A DNA stretch of 55,487 nucleotides from contig RPFO01001086.1 of the NCBI GenBank assembly GCA_009746045.1, forward strand, positions 1 through 55,487, given 5' to 3'. Origin of the DNA: Mesostigma viride (taxonomy: Eukaryota; Streptophyta; Mesostigmatophyceae; Mesostigmatales; Mesostigmataceae). The position numbers were made by a program, and so were the translations under genes. Positions 20,214-31,265 of the stretch are shown one piece after another. The notes beneath the pieces were generated by a model that had not been told where the DNA came from, made no database searches, and saw nothing but the letters and a program-made list of their open reading frames with translations. Each line of letters starts with the position of its first letter. Positions within the stretch are counted from its first letter, which is position 1.

Positions 20214-20853
20214 CTAGAAAAAGGTGCCCCATCCGTCGATGTCAAAATCGCCGAAGGAGTACACTCCCTGGTACTGGTCTCCCCTGTAGTTGGGAGGCTC
20301 GCCTGTATACATTTTGGTGTTCCACTTGGCCCCGCCGTTCTCCGCAGCAGCCAGGAACTCCTGCTGGGCCTCGGCCCTCAGGCGCATCATTGATACATTG
20401 GGAGAGCCCGGAATTTCCGTGCTCTCCACCACCACTCTCGCCTGATTGTCAGGCACGCATTGGTAAGCAGGGTTCAAATCTGAATCGGGTGGCACCAGAT
20501 CGATCATGCCATTGCCGAACGCAATGACACCTGCACCCCACTGTGCAGAAGGTCCGAGCAACTCTACATCAATTCTGATGTTTGCAGCGTGCTCATTTTT
20601 GTCGACCATCACATAGGTATGCTGAGAACCGAAAATATTGCTCTGCTCCATTTGTGACAGTGTTAAATTTCGGCAAGGTTGGCTGCTTGCAATCGACAGG
20701 AAATTGGTGACCCCGACAGCCAGACGCGCAAGGGTTATAACTGCAGGTAGAACCCAAAATTTGTCGATAAGGAGTAATGGAAGGGCACGACCACCAGTCA
20801 CTAGTATTCGCTTCACCGGACACCTTTTTCAGCTTCCGGATAAAATTCAGCAA
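20214..20853 (-). pseudogene. unrecognised protein, probable frameshift
   Basis: Two overlapping minus-strand frames look coding in succession. The first (20853 to about 20610) is Cys-rich (GSTCSYNPCASGC, CKQPTLPKF). The second (about 20640 to 20214) reads TYVMVDKNEH, IRIDVELLGPSAQWGAG, QARVVVESTEIPG and ends DIDGWGTFF with a stop at 20214. They would join near 20620-20640 by a frame change or a short intron. No family is recognised. It is the outermost gene on the left of the 35-kb element, beside the inverted repeat. It could instead be a fragment of a captured host gene. Confidence 0.4.
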
Positions 20854-20972
20854 GAGCAGCGGCGATTAGATACTAAATATTGCGTTATTGGTTCGTACCG
20901 TACCCAGACAAAAATTGTACTAGTGACGCAATTGTACTAGGCGGAATGACAACTGCGCCCGGCAAATAAGTA

Positions 20973-21184
20973 TTTATTGCTCCAACCCCACACCTAACTT
21001 GTTCCGGAGCTGTTCGAAGCGAAGAGCAATGGAGGGATCGGACCCGAGCCAGATTTGAGTGCGGAACATGATGGCTGGCCTACCTCACTCCGAACATTAA
21101 GGTGGACCCGGGTTCGAATCCTGTCAGTGCTATTCGCTTCGAACAGTTCCGGAACGATTTTTTTTGTGGGGGTGGAGCAATAAA
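20973..21184. mobile_element. 212-bp foldback MITE-like element
   Basis: Imperfect inverted ends of about 60 bp: TTTATTGCTCC...CCCCAC, then CGTTCCGGAACTG-type and TTCGAAGCGAAGAGC blocks, reappear inverted at 21115-21184. The middle includes GGTTCGAATCC (21110-21120), an RNA polymerase III B-box-like word. No coding capacity. Non-autonomous; its parent is not in the window. Confidence 0.65.
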
Positions 21185-21472
21185 TTCTCGACATGCAGAA
21201 ACAAATGTCGAATAGATTGTGCAAAAAAATATCGAAATCCTTATCATTATTTAAATATACAGCATAAAATTATGTTGCAGTAAAAAATAACTGTTAATTG
21301 AAGGCCGCAAAAAATTATCAACTACCCTTAAACTTGACCTCAGAAAGATCTCGAAAAATATATACAATATATGCGGCCACCTTTTTACACCCTACTGAAG
21401 CCCCACTCTAAAGATATAATACGAGCCGAAACTAGGGCGTCGTCTACCCGCAGCGAGACCCCAATTTCTTGT
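21185..21472. other. AT-rich spacer
   Basis: No gene is supported. The sequence is AT-rich and presumably 3' flank of the minus-strand gene that ends at 21473. Confidence 0.5.
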
Positions 21473-22218
21473 TTAAGTCGGTGCCGGCCCCTCCGGGGCT
21501 TCATCCTTGATCACCAGCGCAGTAAGCCACTTGTCGAGCTCCTTGCTCATCCTGATGTCGGCACACATTCCGTCGCTGCGCACGCGTGCTTCTAGCCGGA
21601 GAGCCGGAGCGACGCAGAGATAGCAATTCACAAGCTCGGGCTGGCGTGACGGTGGCCAATCCTCAACGTTGAGCGTGAAATGCAGGGGGTCATGCTTATC
21701 CCGCTTCCAAATCCGAACGGGAAGAATGCCGTTCCCGGCGAGGAACAGCTCCTTCTCCCGTCCGTTCCGGCCCTCGACCCACCTCTCGAAGTTCTCGTCT
21801 AACACGATCGGCCCGGCTTCGCTTACAACCTCAGCCAACCAGAACGGGTGGATGGGATCGTGATCCGTGTCCTTGTCCGATGGAACTGCCACATAGTCGT
21901 GGAGTCTCATCTGCCGGCCCATCGCCTCCCGCTTGTCCTTCAGCTGCTCCCCCCGCGTCACCATGCGAACCGGAGGGTTGGGCTGGCTCGGTGGCAGCAA
22001 ACGGACAGTTTTCATCGAGCTTCCTGCATCATTGAACTCGATGATAAACGACCACTCGCTTAGACATCCCTCAAACCGCCCAGCCAAACAGGGCGGACAG
22101 TAGCAGGAATAGCGCCTAATCATCAAAAGGCCAGGGTCGGACTTGTCCAGTCGCCACCAATGCGCCTTCTTGATGCCAGGCACCTCCTCCACCTCCGCGC
22201 GTCGGCCGGACTCGACGT
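21473..22218 (-). CDS. exon 4 of the DDE-like gene (C-terminal Cys cluster and BAH-like part)
   Basis: Follows acceptor GACAG at 22219 and begins DVESGRRAEVEEVPGIKKAHWW. CYCPPCLAGRFEGCLSEW near 22105-22050 is a Cys cluster commonly found after the catalytic core in this group. The tail ends KDEAPEGPAPT with the stop at 21473. Confidence 0.65.
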
Positions 22219-25200
22219 CCTGTCATCAAATAGTTAGGGCAAAAAGAATACCGTTCAAGTTAGCAAAATTGACCAAAAATCAATAAAACAGGGTATAGCT
22301 GCAGAGAGACCCCTTACAAAAAAAAAATAACGACAAGACATCAAGTGATCAAAATTCGACACAGGGTATAGCTGCAGAGAGACCCCATTCGAATCATAAT
22401 AACAACGTACGACAAGATATTAAGTGATCGAAATTCGACACAGGGTATAGCTGCAGAGAGACCCCATTCGAATCATAATAACAACGTACGACAAGATATC
22501 AAGTGATCGAAATTCGACACAGGGTATAGCTGCAGAGAGACCCCTTCATACCGATAGAACAAGCGAAATTTCATACCTAAAAGAAAAGCAACCCATTGAC
22601 AGTATATAGGGTCTCTCTGCAGAGATACCTTTATTGGGTTTGAATTTTTATAGAACAGCGGCAGTTGACGTCTTAAAACCTGAAATAACACACAATTCCG
22701 TACCGGGGGTAAAAGGAAGAAGTGGCGAGTGACGTTCTCGGCCCGCGCGCGGGCCGACTCCCTGCTCGATGTCTTGCCGCCCTGCCAGTTCTGGTTCAAG
22801 TAGGCGACTAGCTGGTGGGTCTCAAGTATGTGCTGGTTTTCGGGAATCCTCTGCATTTCCCTCAAGACGCACTTGCACTTCGCTCCTTGACCATCCACCT
22901 CCCCCTTCCCATGCTGCTCCCCCATGTAGTGGAACTCAAAGGCCTGCAGGTCGGGATCCCCCATGAGCAGACCGTTAATCTGGTTAATCACGTACCTGGA
23001 CTTAAACTGCACCGCGCAGTTGTCCGAGCACATGTACAGGTTTCGCACCTCTACCCCTACTTCTACCCGCAGGGTTTCCAGAATCTTGCGAAGAGCGTAT
23101 ACGAGTGCGCGCTCGCCCCGCTTGATACTGGAATCCCCCAGGAAAAAGAAGACGCGCTTTTCCAGCTCGCCGTTGAGCCGATAACGCACGATCATGGGCA
23201 TCAGGATGTGGCTGCGCTTGTGGAAGTACTGCGACTGCAGTTGGACGTAGCTGCTGTTCTCGTAGTTCTCGGCCCAGTCGCCGTGCACGAGCACGTCCCC
23301 CTCTCTCAGATTCTTCTCCCGATCCTTGATTGTATCCGCCTGCGACCAGGCCGTAAAGCAGTGCACGGTGAACTTGTCCCACATCTTAAGAATCTCGTCC
23401 CGCAGCTCAGCTGGGGTGGACCTCATTTGGACTTGCTCGGGCCGCTTCACCTTCTTCGCCGCCCTGCCATCGGTCTCGCCCTGTTTCGCAAAGGTCCGCA
23501 GACAGTTTCGATTTGCAATAAAATCGCATTTCGATAAGATAACTGCAACTCACAAAGGGTCTCGCTGCAGCTATAGGTCACAAAAAAAAAAGTCAACAAC
23601 ATATTAACGGAGAAATAAAATCGAAACCAACTCACATTCACCCGTCGGGTCACAGTCTGCTCCACCATCTCGAACTTGAACCAATTCAGAATCTCCGTGG
23701 AATTCTTGTCCCGATCACACTGCACCCAGTTATTATGGATGCCGCATGATTCCTCAGGACAGAACCCCTCCACACACGCCATCTTCAGTATGCGGTGAAC
23801 CCTCTCCGTCCTCGGCACCCCATCTTCGTCCTCCACCAGCCTCTCAGAAATGTCGAGGTCTTCCAGGTCCCGTCCCCGCCATTCATCTTCCCCCTCCCCC
23901 TCTTCCATCCCCCCGCCCATTCCGCCCCCTTCACGCAGCCCGTTATCCCTGCCGTCAGTCTCGGCGGACACCGGGCAGTGAAAGTGCTTGATCCAGTCCG
24001 TCGAGTGAATGGCTTTCCACATTCCGCAAGTACCGTCCGGCTCTCTGTACTTGGAGCATCCCGCACACTCCGCGCCACACTTGCAGTTCTTGCCGTGGTT
24101 CGCATTGGAGTGCTTGGTCCACGCCCCCATGGCCGACTGCATGGTGACGTGCTTCTCACACGCGCACAGGTTCCTCTCCTTCCACTTGCCCTTGATGCAA
24201 TCGGGCGCGTATTTGCAGAAGGTCGTGTAGCCCACGTGAATGCCCACGTCCTTATCATACTGGTTACTCCTTTTGTTCCAGTACGCATGCTTTTCGAGAA
24301 AGTGATTGTACATGTCCTCCTTGGAGGTCATGTAATAGCGCGCTCCCTCAACGGCGACGAGCACCCCGTGATTGCCACGACCCTCCCTGCTGTAAGTGCG
24401 CTTGACATCCTTCATCTGGGAGGAGGCGCGCGACTCATCATCGTGCATCCACGCGTCCACTATCGCGTCAATCACGAATTGCGGCAAAGGGCGCCCCTTG
24501 CGAGCCTGCGCGTGTCTGAGGTAGTCCAACTTCTGCTGCCTTCGTATCGCGCGAATTCCGCGAATCTTCTTGGCGTCCATCCCCGTCAGGTTCTCCAACT
24601 CCGCGGCCGAAAACTCCTTCTCCAAGTCGTCACCACAGTAAAGCGTGGACATCAGCACCATCCTGACGTCTCTGTCTGCGTCGCTTTTGGTCAGACCATC
24701 AAAAAAGCCGTTAATCCGAGCCACCCAGAACCTGTTCAGTTCTGCCATCCGCTCCTGATTGTAAAGCTTTTTCGCCTCCTCATGATACTTCCCGTGACCT
24801 AGTTCAGCGGCCCTAGAGTTAAAGCCAGCAATCATCTGGTCGAAAGCCGGCCCCCGCCCCTCGGGTTTTGTCATCGCCTGAGCCGCTTCAAACGCCTGGT
24901 CAGCGAAATATTCCCCAATAACCCTCTTTGATTTCGAGTATTCTCCCGGCCGCTTGACTTCCTTGGCTTCAGGCTGCGCTGGATTCTGGTTCTCATCTCC
25001 GAAAACCCTTTTTGCGCCAGTTGACTGCTTCGTCCCGGTGTTCAACTTAATTGCACTGAATCCTGGACGACCGGACGCAAGGGCGAAAACTCCCACCCGT
25101 TCGCGTGCTGCATGCCATGACGACCGGCACAACGAAATCCATGCAAATCGAGTATCGTTGGGAAAAGCGACAATTACAGACAAAGTTCGAAAGTGTATCA

Positions 25201-25555
25201 TTTTTTACCACGATTGGGGTCTAGCTGCAGCTAGACCCTTAGAGGGGCTTTTTCCGTTAGACGAAAAGATTACCTGATGTGGTGAACTTAGCATACCCCG
25301 ACCAAGATTGGGGTCTCGCTGCAGCTAGACCCTTCATTGCGGCGTGCGATTGTTAAATCACAGACTTCTGATTCATTAATTTTATAGCAACCATAAAGAG
25401 GGTCTAGCTGCAGCGAGACCCTTGAATTTAAGCTATTGCTTGTGGTTATAAATGGTCTAGCTGCAGAGAGACCCCAATAAGGACGAAAAGATTTCAGGTT
25501 TTCCTCACCTTCGCGGCTCATTCTCTTATTAGTTCTCCCAGAACACTCAGATACC
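21473..25555 (-). CDS. DDE-type transposase-like gene of the 35-kb element (multi-exon)
   Basis: Proposed minus-strand exons: 25555-25508, about 25160-23637, 23482-22703 and 22218-21473. Junctions follow GT...AG (for example donor GTGAGT at 23636, acceptor AACAG at 23483). The protein has an N-terminal basic region, Cys/His-rich segments (CEKHV ... CKCGAECAGCSKYREPDGTC), then a catalytic-type region: GDWAENY, YMCSDNCAVQFKSRY, and HYMGEQHGKGEVDGQGAKCK. These three blocks resemble the D...D...H-G-K-G pattern of a eukaryotic transposase group known to me from animal genomes. The C-terminus adds a Cys cluster (CYCPPCLAGRFEGC) and a BAH-like segment (HPFWLAEVVSEAGP). It is the likely mobility enzyme of the large element. 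The superfamily name is not certain. Confidence 0.62.
22291..22630. repeat. intronic 79-bp direct repeats, each with the palindromic motif
   Basis: Within the last intron of the DDE-like gene (22219-22702) a 79-bp unit recurs with the motif at 22364-22385, 22443-22464 and 22522-22543, and further copies occur at 22291 and 22609. Here the motif has one degenerate half (GGGTATAGCTGCAGAGAGACCCC). Confidence 0.85.
22703..23482 (-). CDS. exon 3 of the DDE-like gene (catalytic-type core)
   Basis: Starts GETDGRAAKKVKRP after acceptor CAG at 23483. GDWAENYENS (near 23280-23250), FFFLGDSSIKRG, YMCSDNCAVQFKSRY (near 23035-22990) and HGKGEVDG (near 22920-22895) are in the order expected for this transposase group. 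It ends RHFFLLPP before donor GTACGG. Confidence 0.68.
23637..25201 (-). CDS. exon 2 of the DDE-like gene (N-terminal and Cys/His-rich region)
   Basis: An open frame of about 520 codons. From about residue 70 (RVFGDENQNP) onward it looks coding; the first ~50 codons may be intron, with an acceptor CATGCAG near 25110. A zinc-type segment (CACEKHVTMQ, CKCGAECAGC) lies near 24170-24050, followed by acidic and Glu/Gly-rich sequence. The donor GTGAGT follows at 23636. Confidence 0.65.
25217..25474. repeat. four copies of the 22-bp palindrome in the 5' intron of the DDE-like gene
   Basis: Copies at 25217-25238, 25311-25332, 25400-25421 and 25453-25474. Form: GGGTCTAGCTG followed by its inverted complement, with C/A and G/T changes at the sixth position from each centre. 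All sit between the proposed exons at 25508 and about 25160. Confidence 0.85.
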
Positions 25556-25918
25556 TGCATGGCGAGAATAACAAAAATAACACAGTAGCATTGATAAAAT
25601 TGTTTATCAGAAAATATATATACTAATTACAGTATATTTTGCAAAAGATTTTATAATATATTGTGAATAGCATGGTTAAATTCCACATACTTTAATAATA
25701 TGGTATGTTAAAGTATATAGAATCATTATTTAGTAAATCATTTACAAGAAAAAGTGGTATAGACTATTATTATTATATAGTTCGGCAATCTATGATAGTA
25801 AGACGTACCGGATGTCAGGTTTATCAGCGGGCTCCAGGGCTATAGCGTCTCGCTGCAGCGTGATTGTTTGGTGCTATGACTGATTTCAGTAGATGTGCAG
25901 AAAAAAATTTATTTCCAT

Positions 25919-25990
25919 GACCACACCAGGAATCGAACCCAGAACCTCATTGTACATTGACGCATGGTAACGATGTCAGCCAAACATCCG
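25919..25990 (-). other. tRNA-like or SINE-like remnant
   Basis: Minus strand has GGTTCGATTCC, a good B box, with TGGCTGACATCG about 43 bases upstream as a poor A box. A T-arm can be drawn, but the acceptor stem does not pair, so a functional tRNA gene is unlikely. Confidence 0.3.
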
Positions 25991-26029
25991 AATGTTCCCA
26001 GGTAAATGGGCTGGAGGTCGTCTCTTTTT

Positions 26030-26260
26030 ATACCTGCGGCCACAAGCACGGGTGACGGCATATTGGATGTCGTCCAATCCGCTAGCTTGGTTCCAAAAGA
26101 TGGGATCGAGCTTTTGCACCAGCGCCGCGCTTCCAGTTTTCAGTTCCGTGGGGAGGAACGAGGATGCCACGTTTCCAATTTTTTCAATACCGTTCAGCCC
26201 TGTGACGCCGCGTCCGTTTTGCGAATTGCGACCGTCCCATCGCCCATCGAAAAAGAAGCG
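26030..26260 (-). CDS. possible further 5' exon of the DDE-like gene
   Basis: Minus-strand open stretch GRWDGRNSQNGRGVTGLNG ... ELKTGSAALVQKLDPIFW ... YAVTRACGR, followed by a possible donor GTATAA near 26032. A degenerate palindromic motif lies just upstream at 26256-26278, as seen in other introns of this element. No family recognised. Confidence 0.35.
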
Positions 26261-26295
26261 CAGCCGCAGAGAGACCCCATAGCTGATACGAGCTG

Positions 26296-27028
26296 CCATA
26301 TCGTTTCGACGTTTGCATGCTACCTGCTGGATTATAAAATCCTACGTTGATACCTGCCTGGTGCCGGAAGTTTACAAGGAAATCGGTCTGCTTTCGCCGC
26401 ACAACGAAAAAAAGGTGAGCTTTTGCCGCATCCTGGATGGTAGGCTGACTAAAATTGTTCTATCAAAAACGGCAACTAAACAGCGCATGCACGCCGACGA
26501 CACAGTTAGCCAGCTGGGCGAAGACATGTCCTTGCTGCCATCGCAAGAAACTCTATGTTGCAGCAAGAGTGATAAAAATGTCTGGCTTCCTTCTTTTCGT
26601 TGCTAGCTAAACCCTGCAGACATCTCGGTAGAGTCAGCTAAGCCGATCCTAATCCACATCTGGCATCCATCCCTTTAGTCTAGTTGCCATGGAGCGTTTC
26701 TTGGTCTCGCACATGTCGATCATGGTGGTGCTAGGCTTTCACTTGGGTCACCCTTTCCATGTTTGCTATGCCTTTGGTCTGGTTAGGTTATAGGTGTAGA
26801 TGTGCACATACTGCATTTGCTGCGTTTCTAATCGGTGCTCCTGTTTGATGCTTTTTTTCCCCTTCATATCGTTTCGACGTTTGCATGCTACCTGCCGGAT
26901 TATAACATCGGACGTTGCTACCTGCCTGCATAACGATAGTTTGCAAGAAATCTTCATTTTGCCGAAACACAAAAAAAGGTGATCTTTTGCCGCAACGTGG
27001 ATGGTAGGCTGACTAAAATTGTGCTGCT
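26296..27028. repeat. direct duplication of about 160 bp
   Basis: 26296-26460 and 26866-27028 share CATATCGTTTCGACGTTTGC, TGCTACCTGC.GGATTATAA and GGATGGTAGGCTGACTAAAA. The second copy runs straight into the 30-bp repeat array. The stretch between (26465-26860) has no supported gene. Confidence 0.7.
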
Positions 27029-30000
27029 ACGTATCAATACATGTGGGGGGGTGCTGCTACGTATCAATACATGTGGGGGGGTGCTGCTACGTATCAATAC
27101 ATGTGGGGGGGTGCTGCTACGTATCAATACACGTGGGGGGGTGCTGCTACGTATCAATACATGTGGGGGGGTGCTGCTACGTATCAATACATGTGGGGGG
27201 GTGCTGCTACGTATCAATACATGTGGGGGGGTGCTGCTACGTATCAATACACGTGGGGGGGTGCTGCTACGTATCAATACATGTGGGGGGGCTGCTACGT
27301 ATCAATACATGTGGGGGGGTGCTGCTACGTATCAATACATGTGGGGGGGTGCTGCTACGTATCAATACATGTGGGGGGGTGCTGCTACGTATCAATACAT
27401 GTGGGGGGGTGCTGCTACGTATCAATACATGTGGGGGGGCTGCTACGTATCAATACATGTGGGGGGGTGCTGCTACGTATCAATACATGTGGGGGGGTGC
27501 TGCTACGTATCAATACACGTGGGGGGGTGCTGCTACGTATCAATACATGTGGGGGGGTGCTGCTACGTATCAATACATGTGGGGGGGTGCTGCTACGTAT
27601 CAATACATGTGGGGGGGTGCTGCTACGTATCAATACATGTGGGGGGGTGCTACGTATCAATACATGTGGGGGGGTGCTACGTATCAATACATGTGGGGGG
27701 GTGCTGCTACGTATCAATACATGTGGGGGGGTGCTGCTACGTATCAATACATGTGGGGGGGTGCTGCTACGTATCAATACATGTGGGGGGGTGCTGCTAC
27801 GTATCAATACATGTGGGGGGGTGCTGCTACGTATCAATACATGTGGGGGGGTGCTGCTACGTATCAATACATGTGGGGGGGTGCTGCTACGTATCAATAC
27901 ATGTGGGGGGGTGCTACGTATCAATACATGTGGGGGGTGCTGCTACGTATCAATACATGTGGGGGGGTGCTGCTACGTATCAATACATGTGGGGGGGTGC
28001 TGCTACGTATCAATACATGTGGGGGGGTGCTGCTACGTATCAATACATGTGGGGGGGTGCTGCTACGTATCAATACATGTGGGGGGGTGCTACGTATCAA
28101 TACATGTGGGGGGTGCTGCTACGTATCAATACATGTGGGGGGGTGCTGCTACGTATCAATACATGTGGGGGGGTGCTGCTACGTATCAATACATGTGGGG
28201 GGGTGCTGCTACGTATCAATACATGTGGGGGGGTGCTGCTACGTATCAATACATGTGGGGGGGTGCTGCTACGTATCAATACATGTGGGGGGGTGCTGCT
28301 ACGTATCAATACATGTGGGGGGTGCTGCTACGTATCAATACATGTGGGGGGTGCTGCTACGTATCAATACATGTGGGGGGGTGCTGCTACGTATCAATAC
28401 ATGTGGGGGGGTGCTGCTACGTATCAATACATGTGGGGGGGTGCTGCTACGTATCAATACATGTGGGGGGGTGCTACGTATCAATACATGTGGGGGGTGC
28501 TGCTACGTATCAATACATGTGGGGGGGTGCTGCTACGTATCAATACATGTGGGGGGGTGCTGCTACGTATCAATACATGTGGGGGGGTGCTGCTACGTAT
28601 CAATACATGTGGGGGGGTGCTGCTACGTATCAATACATGTGGGGGGGTGCTGCTACGTATCAATACATGTGGGGGGGTGCTGCTACGTATCAATACATGT
28701 GGGGGGGTGCTGCTACGTATCAATACATGTGGGGGGGTGCTGCTACGTATCAATACATGTGGGGGGTGCTGCTACGTATCAATACATGTGGGGGGGTGCT
28801 GCTACGTATCAATACATGTGGGGGGGTGCTGCTACGTATCAATACATGTGGGGGGGTGCTGCTACGTATCAATACATGTGGGGGGGTGCTGCTACGTATC
28901 AATACATGTGGGGGGGTGCTGCTACGTATCAATACATGTGGGGGGGTGCTGCTACGTATCAATACATGTGGGGGGGTGCTGCTACGTATCAATACATGTG
29001 GGGGGGTGCTGCTACGTATCAATACATGTGGGGGGGTGCTGCTACGTATCAATACATGTGGGGGGGTGCTGCTACGTATCAATACATGTGGGGGGGTGCT
29101 GCTACGTATCAATACATGTGGGGGGGTGCTACGTATCAATACATGTGGGGGGGTGCTGCTACGTATCAATACATGTGGGGGGGTGCTGCTACGTATCAAT
29201 ACATGTGGGGGGGTGCTGCTACGTATCAATACATGTGGGGGGGTGCTACGTATCAATACATGTGGGGGGTGCTGCTACGTATCAATACATGTGGGGGGGT
29301 GCTGCTACGTATCAATACATGTGGGGGGTGCTGCTACGTATCAATACATGTGGGGGGGTGCTGCTACGTATCAATACATGTGGGGGGGTGCTGCTACGTA
29401 TCAATACATGTGGGGGGGTGCTACGTATCAATACATGTGGGGGGTGCTGCTACGTATCAATACATGTGGGGGGGTGCTGCTACGTATCAATACATGTGGG
29501 GGGGTGCTGCTACGTATCAATACATGTGGGGGGGTGCTGCTACGTATCAATACATGTGGGGGGTGCTGCTACGTATCAATACATGTGGGGGGGTGCTGCT
29601 ACGTATCAATACATGTGGGGGGGTGCTACGTATCAATACATGTGGGGGGGTGCTGCTACGTATCAATACATGTGGGGGGGTGCTGCTACGTATCAATACA
29701 CGTGGGGGGGTGCTGCTACGTATCAATACATGTGGGGGGGTGCTGCTACGTATCAATACATGTGGGGGGGTGCTGCTACGTATCAATACATGTGGGGGGT
29801 GCTGCTACGTATCAATACATGTGGGGGGGTGCTGCTACGTATCAATACATGTGTGGGGGGATGCTACGTATCAATACATGTGGGGGGGCTGCTACGTATC
29901 AATACATGTGGGGGGGTGCTGCTACGTATCAATACATGTGGGGGGTGCTGCTACGTATCAATACATGTGGGGGGGATGCTACGTATTAATACACGTGGGG

Positions 30001-30050
30001 GGGTGATGCTACGTATCAATACATGTGGGGGGTGATGCTACGTATCATTT
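27022..30050 (+). repeat. about 100-copy minisatellite, 30-bp unit
   Basis: Unit GTGCTGCTAC-GTATCAATAC-ATGTGGGGGG, tandem without spacers. Most units are identical; variants drop one G (29 bp) or one GCT (27 bp), or have CACGTG for CATGTG. It has TACGTA and ACATGT palindromes and a G6-7 run per unit. The mix of lengths rotates the frame, and no forward frame contains a stop for about 980 codons, so the long ORFs here are a by-product of composition. It lies between the two divergent genes of the large element. Confidence 0.97.
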
Positions 30051-30716
30051 ATTTATTCATGCCATCATCCCCCCACATTTAATTATTAATGCCATCACCC
30101 CCCCACATTCTTTTATTCATGGCAGCACACCCCCACATTTATTTATTCATGCCATCACCCCCCACATTTAATTATTAATGCCAGCACCCCCCAACATTCA
30201 TTTATTCATGCCATCACACCCCCACATTCTTTTATTCATGGCAGCACCCCCCCACATTTATTTATTCATGCCATCACCCCCCCACATTTAATTATTAATG
30301 CCAGCACCCCCCAACATTCATTTATTCATGCCATCACACCCCCACATTCTTTTATTCATGGCAGCACCCCCCCACATTCTTTTATTCATGGCAGCACCCC
30401 CCACATTTATTTATTCATGCCATCACACCCCCACATTCTTTTATTCATGGCAGCACCCCCCCACATTTATTTATTCATGCCATCACCCCCCCACATTTAA
30501 TTATTAATGCCAGCACCCCCCAACATTCATTTATTCATGCCATCACACCCCCACATTCTTTTATTCATGGCAGCACCCCCCCACATTTATTTATTCATGC
30601 CATCACCCCCCCACATTTAATTATTAATGCCAGCACCCCCCCACATGCATTTATACATAGCATCCCCCCCCACATGTATTTATACGTAGCTTCCCCCCCC
30701 ACATGTATTTATACGT
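30051..30716 (-). repeat. second minisatellite in inverted orientation to the first
   Basis: About 21 units of ATTTATTCATGCCATCACCCCCCCAC with three alternating subtypes (CATGCCATC, AATGCCAGC, CATGGCAGC). The last units (30645-30715) are CCCCCCACATGTATTTATACGTAGC, the inverted complement of the 30-bp unit of 27022-30050 with one change. The two arrays therefore face each other. Confidence 0.9.
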
Positions 30717-30724
30717 GGTCGTAA

Positions 30725-31188
30725 GGGTCTCGCTGCGGGTAGACCCTCGGAATTTTGTTTTTGTATTGACGTTAGGGTCTCGCTGCAGCGAGACCCCAAG
30801 GAATGTCAATTTTTCATGTTTTCATGATGGGGGGTCTTTCTTTTCTCACCCTTAAAATGATTTGTTTTTGTATCGGTGTTAGGGTCTCGCTGCAGCGAGA
30901 CCCCTACGAATGTCGACTTTTAATGTTTGCAAGATGGGAGGGGGCTTTCTTCGCTCACCCTAAAAATTATTTGTTTTTGTTTGACGTTAGGGTCTCGCTG
31001 CAGCGAGACCCCAAGGAATGTATACTTTTTTATGTTTGCATGATGGGAGGTTGCTTGTTTACGCTCACCCTAAAAATGATTTGTTTTTGCTTGAAGTGAG
31101 GGTCTCGCTGCAGCGAGACGCCAAAGTTTTGCATTAAACTAAATGTCCCTTTTAGAATCCACGAAAGGGTCTAGCTGCAGCGAGACCC
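30725..31188. repeat. cluster of six 22-bp palindromes
   Basis: Copies at 30725-30746, 30775-30796, 30882-30903, 30990-31011, 31100-31121 and 31167-31188. Three are perfect palindromes (half-site GGGTCTCGCTG). The spacing is about 107-110 bp for four of them, and flanking sequence (TTGTTTTTG, ATGTTTGCATGATGGGAGG) repeats too, so this is a 108-bp tandem unit. The region lies just upstream of the large plus-strand gene and may be leader, promoter or first intron. Confidence 0.9.
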
Positions 31189-31265
31189 TCCCCATCGTTT
31201 TTCTGCCGGCGATTCAGATTCTGAATGACATTTGTGAAACTTGCTTTTTTGATATTGTTCTGCAG

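Noticed and set aside
25919-25990. tRNA gene on the minus strand
   Set aside because: The B box and T-arm look right, but the acceptor stem does not pair and the A box is poor; kept only as a tRNA-like remnant.
26979-30035. Three overlapping ORFs of about 1,000 codons as large repeat proteins
   Set aside because: They exist only because the minisatellite unit lacks stop words; all three frames are open equally and there is no non-repetitive coding sequence attached.
27022-30716. CRISPR-like array
   Set aside because: The repeats are contiguous with no unique spacers, the unit is G-rich and minisatellite-like, and the setting is eukaryotic.
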